From assembly GCA_036399695.1 (NCBI GenBank), contig DASWMP010000222.1, positions 1 through 18,645 on the forward strand: a stretch of DNA of 18,645 nt, read 5' to 3'. Both the position numbers and the translations under genes were made by a program. Positions within the stretch are counted from its first letter, which is position 1. Every line of letters begins with the position of its first letter. Below the pieces are notes generated by a model, which worked only from the letters and a program-made list of their open reading frames with translations, was not told the DNA's origin and searched no databases. This document shows positions 15,047 to 18,645 of this stretch, one piece after another. This stretch comes from DASVEE01 sp036399695. GTDB lineage: Bacteria; Acidobacteriota; Thermoanaerobaculia; Gp7-AA8.

Positions 15047-15919
15047 TCAGTGGTCTTTCTGCTGCTGAATCTGTTGCACCATCCGCGTCAGCACATTTCC
15101 CGGGCCCATCTCGCTGAATTGCGTGACGCCCTGGTTCATGAGGAAGCGGACGCTCTGCGACCACTGCACAGAACGGGTGATCTGGTCGACCAGCAGCGAC
15201 TTGACGGTTTCCGAAGCCGTAGCGGCCGGGTAAGGCTGCGCCGTGACATTGGCGATGATCGGGATTCGCGGTGCCGAGAACGACATCGGCGAGAGGTAGT
15301 CGGCAAACTGCTTCGACGCACCGACCATGTAACGTGAGTGGAAGGCGGCGCTGACCTGCAGAGGGATGTACATCTGCGCTCCCCCTTGCTCGAAGAACGG
15401 GCCGGCGCGCCTGATGTCCTCCACCGGACCGGAGACGACGGTCTGCGACGGCGTGTTGAAGTTCGCCACGTCGATGCTCGTCAGGTCGTTGTCCTCGAGG
15501 ACCTTCGCGATGGCGCCGGCACCGAGACCGATGACCGCTCCCATGCCGCCGTTCTTCGCCTGCGCCATCAGCTCGCCGCGCTTCTTCACGAGGCGCAGGC
15601 CGGTGAGGAAGTCGAAGACGCCCGCGGCAAGCAGCGCGTTGTACTCGCCGAGGCTGTGACCGGCGACGTAATCGGGCCGCAGTCCCTGCGCGAGCGCCTT
15701 CCAGTAATGGAGCGCATTGACGACGTAGAGGCTCGGCTGCGTGTACTGCGTCTCCTTCAGCCGGTTCTCCGGGTCCTCGAGGCACAGCGTGCGCATCGAA
15801 TAGCCGAGAATCCCGTCGACGTCTTTCTCGACGGCAACGTACTCCGGTACCTCGTCGAACAGCCCTTGGCCCATGCCACGTTTCTGAGAGCCCTGGCCGG
15901 GAAATACGAACGTAATCAT
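15047..15919 (-). CDS. Trans-acting acyltransferase, malonyl type
   Basis: This free-standing malonyl-CoA:ACP acyltransferase has 290 residues, typical of the discrete AT of trans-AT clusters. It should load malonyl units onto the ACPs of the AT-less synthase in the cytoplasm. Seen are: FVFPGQGSQ at the N-terminus; GHSLGEYNAL with the nucleophile Ser89; Arg114 in VKKRGELM, the malonyl carboxylate contact; AAFHSRYM with His194, where Phe next to His fits malonyl rather than methylmalonyl; and GPGNVL near the C-terminus. The ATG has a strong ribosome binding site (AAGGAG, 15926-15931) six bases upstream. It follows the phosphopantetheinyl transferase gene after 39 bases and precedes the structured gap before the PKS. 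Confidence 0.96.
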   Translation of the reverse strand: MITFVFPGQGSQKRGMGQGLFDEVPEYVAVEKDVDGILGYSMRTLCLEDPENRLKETQYTQPSLYVVNALHYWKALAQGLRPDYVAGHSLGEYNALLAAGVFDFLTGLRLVKKRGELMAQAKNGGMGAVIGLGAGAIAKVLEDNDLTSIDVANFNTPSQTVVSGPVEDIRRAGPFFEQGGAQMYIPLQVSAAFHSRYMVGASKQFADYLSPMSFSAPRIPIIANVTAQPYPAATASETVKSLLVDQITRSVQWSQSVRFLMNQGVTQFSEMGPGNVLTRMVQQIQQQKDH

Positions 15920-15925
15920 TGATCT

Positions 15926-15931
15926 CTCCTT
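15926..15931 (-). promoter_or_regulatory. Strong ribosome binding site of the AT gene
   Basis: AAGGAG on the minus strand lies six bases before the ATG at 15919. It is the best Shine-Dalgarno match in the window, which fits a protein needed in excess over the synthase. Confidence 0.85.
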
Positions 15932-15941
15932 AGGGAACTGG

Positions 15942-15959
15942 GCGCGCCGGACGGCGCGC
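15942..15959. repeat. GC hairpin at the end of the PPTase gene
   Basis: GCGCGCC, a loop of GGAC, then GGCGCGC form a perfect 7-bp GC stem that overlaps the last base of the PPTase stop codon and lies just before the AT ribosome binding site. It may insulate or stabilise the intercistronic transcript. It lacks a U-run. Confidence 0.55.
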
Positions 15960-16768
15960 TATCTGGAAAGCCGAAGGAACTCGACGGGGAACGGCGTCTC
16001 GGCCGACATCGGAACTGCCTGGCGGACAATCAGGCGCGGCGTCTGGGCGCCGATGCGTTCCGCACAGATTGCAACGAGGTATTCGGGTGTGGGGCGGAAC
16101 TGCCAGAACTGCCAGCGGGCCGGATCGTCGGCCAGCGCCGGATCGATCGCGATCTCGACCGCCCCTTCGTCCGGATACTGAAAGCTGAACTTGTCGAGCG
16201 GGAGCGAGAGACCCATCCCCCGCGCTTTGATGTACGACTCCTTGAACGTCCAGTACTCGAAGAAGCGGTACTGCTGTTCATCCTTTGGTGCGGCCGTGAG
16301 GACCGCCACTTCCGGCGGCGCGAAGTAGCGGTCCGCGATGTCGATCGAGACCTCGCGGGTGCTGATGTTTTCGACGTCGACGCCCAGTGCGCGCTCTTTC
16401 GTTACGCCGAGGACGATCAGGCTGTGTGTGTGGGAGATGTTGAAGGAGAGGCCGGCGTCTTTCGCTTCGGGGTTGTCGAGCTCGGGGCGGCCGTAATCAT
16501 TCGTCGAAAAGAGCAGCTCCCGAGGAGCGGCCGGGATGTAGCGGGAGAGAACCGTGCGTACCAGCGCTCTCGTGATCAGGTAGCGGCGGCGGTCCCGGGC
16601 AAAGTAGAAGCGCGGCTCCTGCACTTTCTCCGCGGGATTGAGGAGCTCGCGGTAGGCGGCGTGCAGCCGCTCGTCGTCGATCCGATCGTAAAAAGCGAGC
16701 CAGAGATGAATCTCGTCGGATGTGAGGGCGATGGGCAGCGTTGCGCGGTGCGCCGCGTCAGCACTCAT
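15959..16768 (-). CDS. Sfp-type 4'-phosphopantetheinyl transferase
   Basis: This 269-residue enzyme transfers phosphopantetheine from CoA to the active serine of carrier proteins, here presumably ACP1-ACP4 of the adjacent PKS. Seen are the Sfp-family motifs in order: FNISHTHSLIVLGV (109-122), GVDVE (129-133) with the Mg-binding Asp131 and Glu133, and WTFKESYIKARGMGLSLPL (173-191) with Glu177 and Lys181. The length fits the larger Sfp/AcpT-like group rather than AcpS. Its ATG lies inside the end of the metallophosphoesterase gene (11-base overlap at 16758-16768), so translation is probably coupled. The stop is TAG. The last 25 or so residues (from about PRLIVRQAVP) extend beyond the core domain. 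Confidence 0.95.
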   Translation of the reverse strand: MSADAAHRATLPIALTSDEIHLWLAFYDRIDDERLHAAYRELLNPAEKVQEPRFYFARDRRRYLITRALVRTVLSRYIPAAPRELLFSTNDYGRPELDNPEAKDAGLSFNISHTHSLIVLGVTKERALGVDVENISTREVSIDIADRYFAPPEVAVLTAAPKDEQQYRFFEYWTFKESYIKARGMGLSLPLDKFSFQYPDEGAVEIAIDPALADDPARWQFWQFRPTPEYLVAICAERIGAQTPRLIVRQAVPMSAETPFPVEFLRLSR

Positions 16769-17519
16769 GAATGCACATCATCCGTTTCGAGGTGATCCAG
16801 GTCTCGCTCGGGTAACCAAAGGCATTGTTGATGTACGACACGTCGTCGATCGTCACGTTGCGGTTCACATGGCTGTGGCCGTAGACGTGAATCTGCGAGT
16901 TCAGCCTGCGCAACTGGCGCTCCACTGCCGAAGAACCGAGGATCGGATAGAGGACGCGGCTGGCACAAGGCATGTGCGGCGGCATCACGTCGATGCGCGG
17001 CAGAAAATGCGAGTAGGTGATGACCGTATCGCCCACGGGAGTGATCTGTCCTTGATTCAACGCTGCAAAGTGTGCGGCGACGTCCCTGTCGGTGTATCCG
17101 GTGGGCCAGCGGCAGGCGCGGTAGTCCATCCAGATCGACCGCAGTTCCTGGCTCGGCTCGCCGAAGGAGTAGTCATACCACGACAGCAGCGGGATGATCG
17201 AGACCCCTTTCTCGCGAAAGGGCTGCATCGAGGCGCCGGTCGACTCCACGATGTCGCAGACGTCGTCGAACTTCTGAAACGAATCCTTCTGGCGATCGTC
17301 ACGGATCACCCACAGGTCGTGATTGCCGGGGACGAAGAGCACGCGCCGGAAGCGTTTCGCCAGCGTCGCCAGCGACCAGTCGAGCAGCCGCGCCGTGTCG
17401 CTGACGTCCCCCGCCAGAATCAGTACGTCCTCCTGATACTCCGCGATCGACAGGTCCGCCAGCCACTTGGCGTTGGCGGCGTAATCGACGTGAATATCGG
17501 AGAGGGCAAAGATACGCAT
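16758..17519 (-). CDS. Calcineurin-like metallophosphoesterase
   Basis: This 253-residue protein carries a complete dinuclear metal site: Asp8 and His10 in SDIHVDY, Asp38 in LAGDVSD, Asn67 and His68 in VPGNHDLW, His171 in YSHFLP, and His215/His217 in YGHSHVN. The family hydrolyses phosphomonoesters or diesters; the substrate cannot be read from the sequence. No signal peptide is seen, so it should be cytoplasmic. It starts 24 bases after the acyl hydrolase stop and overlaps the PPTase start by 11 bases. It is therefore tightly bound to the PKS accessory genes, although such an enzyme is not a standard part of trans-AT pathways. It could remove a phosphate used as protection or activation during biosynthesis, act on CoA or phosphopantetheine species, or be a passenger. 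The ribosome binding site is weak. Confidence 0.92.
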   Translation of the reverse strand: MRIFALSDIHVDYAANAKWLADLSIAEYQEDVLILAGDVSDTARLLDWSLATLAKRFRRVLFVPGNHDLWVIRDDRQKDSFQKFDDVCDIVESTGASMQPFREKGVSIIPLLSWYDYSFGEPSQELRSIWMDYRACRWPTGYTDRDVAAHFAALNQGQITPVGDTVITYSHFLPRIDVMPPHMPCASRVLYPILGSSAVERQLRRLNSQIHVYGHSHVNRNVTIDDVSYINNAFGYPSETWITSKRMMCIHEC

Positions 17520-17543
17520 GGAGTTTTGTTCGCCGGGATGGCG

Positions 17544-18497
17544 TCAGTGTCCGGTGGCGGCCAGCACGGCGGCGAGGTTCTTCTGATCGAAGCCGAAGGG
17601 GGTGAGGATGGACTGCACGGTCGACTTCGTCGTCGCCGGCAGGCCGTACTTCAAGAACGTGGCGAGAGTCCCGGCCGGGCCGACGTCGATGTAGCGGCGC
17701 GGGCCTTCCTGCTCGAGCCGGGCCGCCGTTTCGCGGAAGCGGATCGGGTGACGGACGACGTCCCAGAAGTAATCGCCGGAGACGTCGGACTGCACCGTCG
17801 TCCGGTCGCAGCACACCATCGGCAGCGTGCCTTTCGTGCGCGGGATCGACTGCATGAACGCATCGAACGTGCCCTTCGCGTCGTCGATCCACTGCGAGTG
17901 AAACGGAAACGCCACCGGAAGCCGCTGGTAGCTGACGTTGTCGTGCCGCAAGCCTGCCTCGATCTCCGTGAGGGCGGCCGGCTTCGCCGAGACGACGAAG
18001 TGGGATGAAAAGTTGACGCCCGCGAGCTCGCAGCGGCCGCGGAACAGATCGCCGGCGAACAGCGCCGGATCGGCGAGGATGGCGATCATCCCTCCCCGCT
18101 CGCTCCGTTTCTCGAGTGCCGCCGCCTGCCGGATCACCGCCGTCAGTGCGTCTTCGGCCTCGAGGTAGCCGGCCACTGCCGCGGCAGCGAACGAGCCCAT
18201 GCTGACGCCCAGCACCATGTCCGGCCGGACACCGGCCTCGATGAGCGTCTGCGCCAGCGCATACTCGACCATGAAGATCGCCGGATGGCTGTCACGAAGG
18301 CGGTCGAACGACTCTCCCCTGGTGCGCGCGTCGGAGTAGAGCGTGCCGACGATCGACGTACCGGAGGCCCGCAGCGCGACGGCGTCGAGGCGGAGCATCC
18401 AGTCACGGAAGGTCTCGTTGTGCTCGTACAGAGCCCTTCCCATGTGGAAGTACTGCGACCCCTGGCCGGAGAACATGAAAACGGTCTCGCCGTTCAT
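17544..18497 (-). CDS. Acyltransferase-like protein, probable acyl hydrolase (proofreading)
   Basis: This 317-residue protein has the acyltransferase fold: FMFSGQGSQ at the N-terminus, GVSMGSFAAA with nucleophile Ser99, FPFHSQW with His200, and a conserved end (DVGPAGTLATFLKYG). It departs from malonyl transferases in two ways. The His of the GHSxG motif is Val98. At the place of the carboxylate-binding Arg (Arg114 in the other AT), my alignment gives Gln124; Arg123 is next to it, so this assignment is uncertain by one residue. Trans-AT clusters often hold two AT-like proteins, one a malonyl transferase and one an acyl hydrolase of the PedC type that frees stalled ACPs. This one fits the second. 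The alternative is an AT with other substrate choice. A ribosome binding site (GGGAG, five bases before the ATG) is present, and the ATG overlaps the upstream stop codon (ATGA). Confidence 0.87.
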   Translation of the reverse strand: MNGETVFMFSGQGSQYFHMGRALYEHNETFRDWMLRLDAVALRASGTSIVGTLYSDARTRGESFDRLRDSHPAIFMVEYALAQTLIEAGVRPDMVLGVSMGSFAAAAVAGYLEAEDALTAVIRQAAALEKRSERGGMIAILADPALFAGDLFRGRCELAGVNFSSHFVVSAKPAALTEIEAGLRHDNVSYQRLPVAFPFHSQWIDDAKGTFDAFMQSIPRTKGTLPMVCCDRTTVQSDVSGDYFWDVVRHPIRFRETAARLEQEGPRRYIDVGPAGTLATFLKYGLPATTKSTVQSILTPFGFDQKNLAAVLAATGH

Positions 18498-18645
18498 GAC
18501 TTCTCCCAGGGGAACACGCCCTGCTCGACATAGCGGGTGATGGCGTGCAGATTCGCGGCGTCGGAGAAGATCTCCCGGTTCGCCGCGACGGCCGGTGCTT
18601 TCAGCTCCTGCAGCGCGGGGCCGATCCGGCCCATGTAGCTCTTGT
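18494..18645 (-). CDS. C-terminal end of an unidentified gene (partial)
   Basis: The minus strand is open from the window edge to a TGA at 18496-18494 and encodes 49 residues that begin KSYMGRIGPALQELK and end RYVEQGVFPWEKS. Codon use resembles its neighbours, and the stop overlaps the ATG of the acyl hydrolase gene (ATGA), so this is a genuine upstream gene with coupled translation. I do not recognise the family from this fragment. Its place at the head of the accessory genes suggests another PKS accessory enzyme. Confidence 0.75.
   Translation of the reverse strand, partial: KSYMGRIGPALQELKAPAVAANREIFSDAANLHAITRYVEQGVFPWEKS

Noticed and set aside
1..18645. tRNA, rRNA, CRISPR arrays, insertion sequences
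   Set aside because: I saw no repeat-spacer pattern, transposase or RNA gene signature in the window.

Overview
The window is one end of a trans-acyltransferase (trans-AT) polyketide synthase locus. All genes run on the minus strand, right to left. GC content is high (about 63-70% in the coding blocks I counted) and gene spacing is tight. Nothing in the window fixes the taxon: a GC-rich bacterium is clear, and the palindromes between genes recall dispersed repeats of environmental lineages such as Acidobacteriota, but that is only a guess. The left edge begins with 19 C residues shortly after the last stop codon, which looks like a contig end or sequencing artefact.

In transcription order the layout is: (1) the last 49 codons of an unidentified gene (18645-18494); (2) an acyltransferase-like protein, probably an acyl hydrolase (18497-17544); (3) a calcineurin-type metallophosphoesterase (17519-16758); (4) an Sfp-type phosphopantetheinyl transferase (16768-15959, overlapping gene 3); (5) a malonyl-type trans-acting AT (15919-15047); (6) about 250 bases without a gene, holding at least two strong hairpins; (7) a 4919-residue PKS (14799-40).

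The PKS has no AT domain. Its order is ACP1 - GNAT/DUF2156-like domain - PLP-dependent tryptophanase/tyrosine phenol-lyase-like domain - KS1-DH1-KR1-ACP2 - KS2-DH2-KR2-ACP3 - KS3-ACP4. The AT would supply malonyl units in trans, the phosphopantetheinyl transferase would activate the four ACPs, and the hydrolase would clear stalled chains. The two DH-KR modules should each leave a double bond, giving a diene. The last module should leave a beta-keto thioester unless a trans-acting enzyme modifies it.

The striking part is the N-terminal ACP-GNAT-PLP lyase block. An ACP followed by a 'DUF' and a PLP-dependent C-S lyase ('SH') domain is the hallmark of leinamycin-family synthases, where it installs sulfur just before the terminal thioesterase. 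Here the block opens a protein and is followed by three more KS domains. Either sulfur (or another amino-acid-derived group) is put on an intermediate that is then elongated, or the block is an unusual amino-acid-dependent loading unit. The domain identities rest on motifs that can be read in the sequence; the chemistry is inference.
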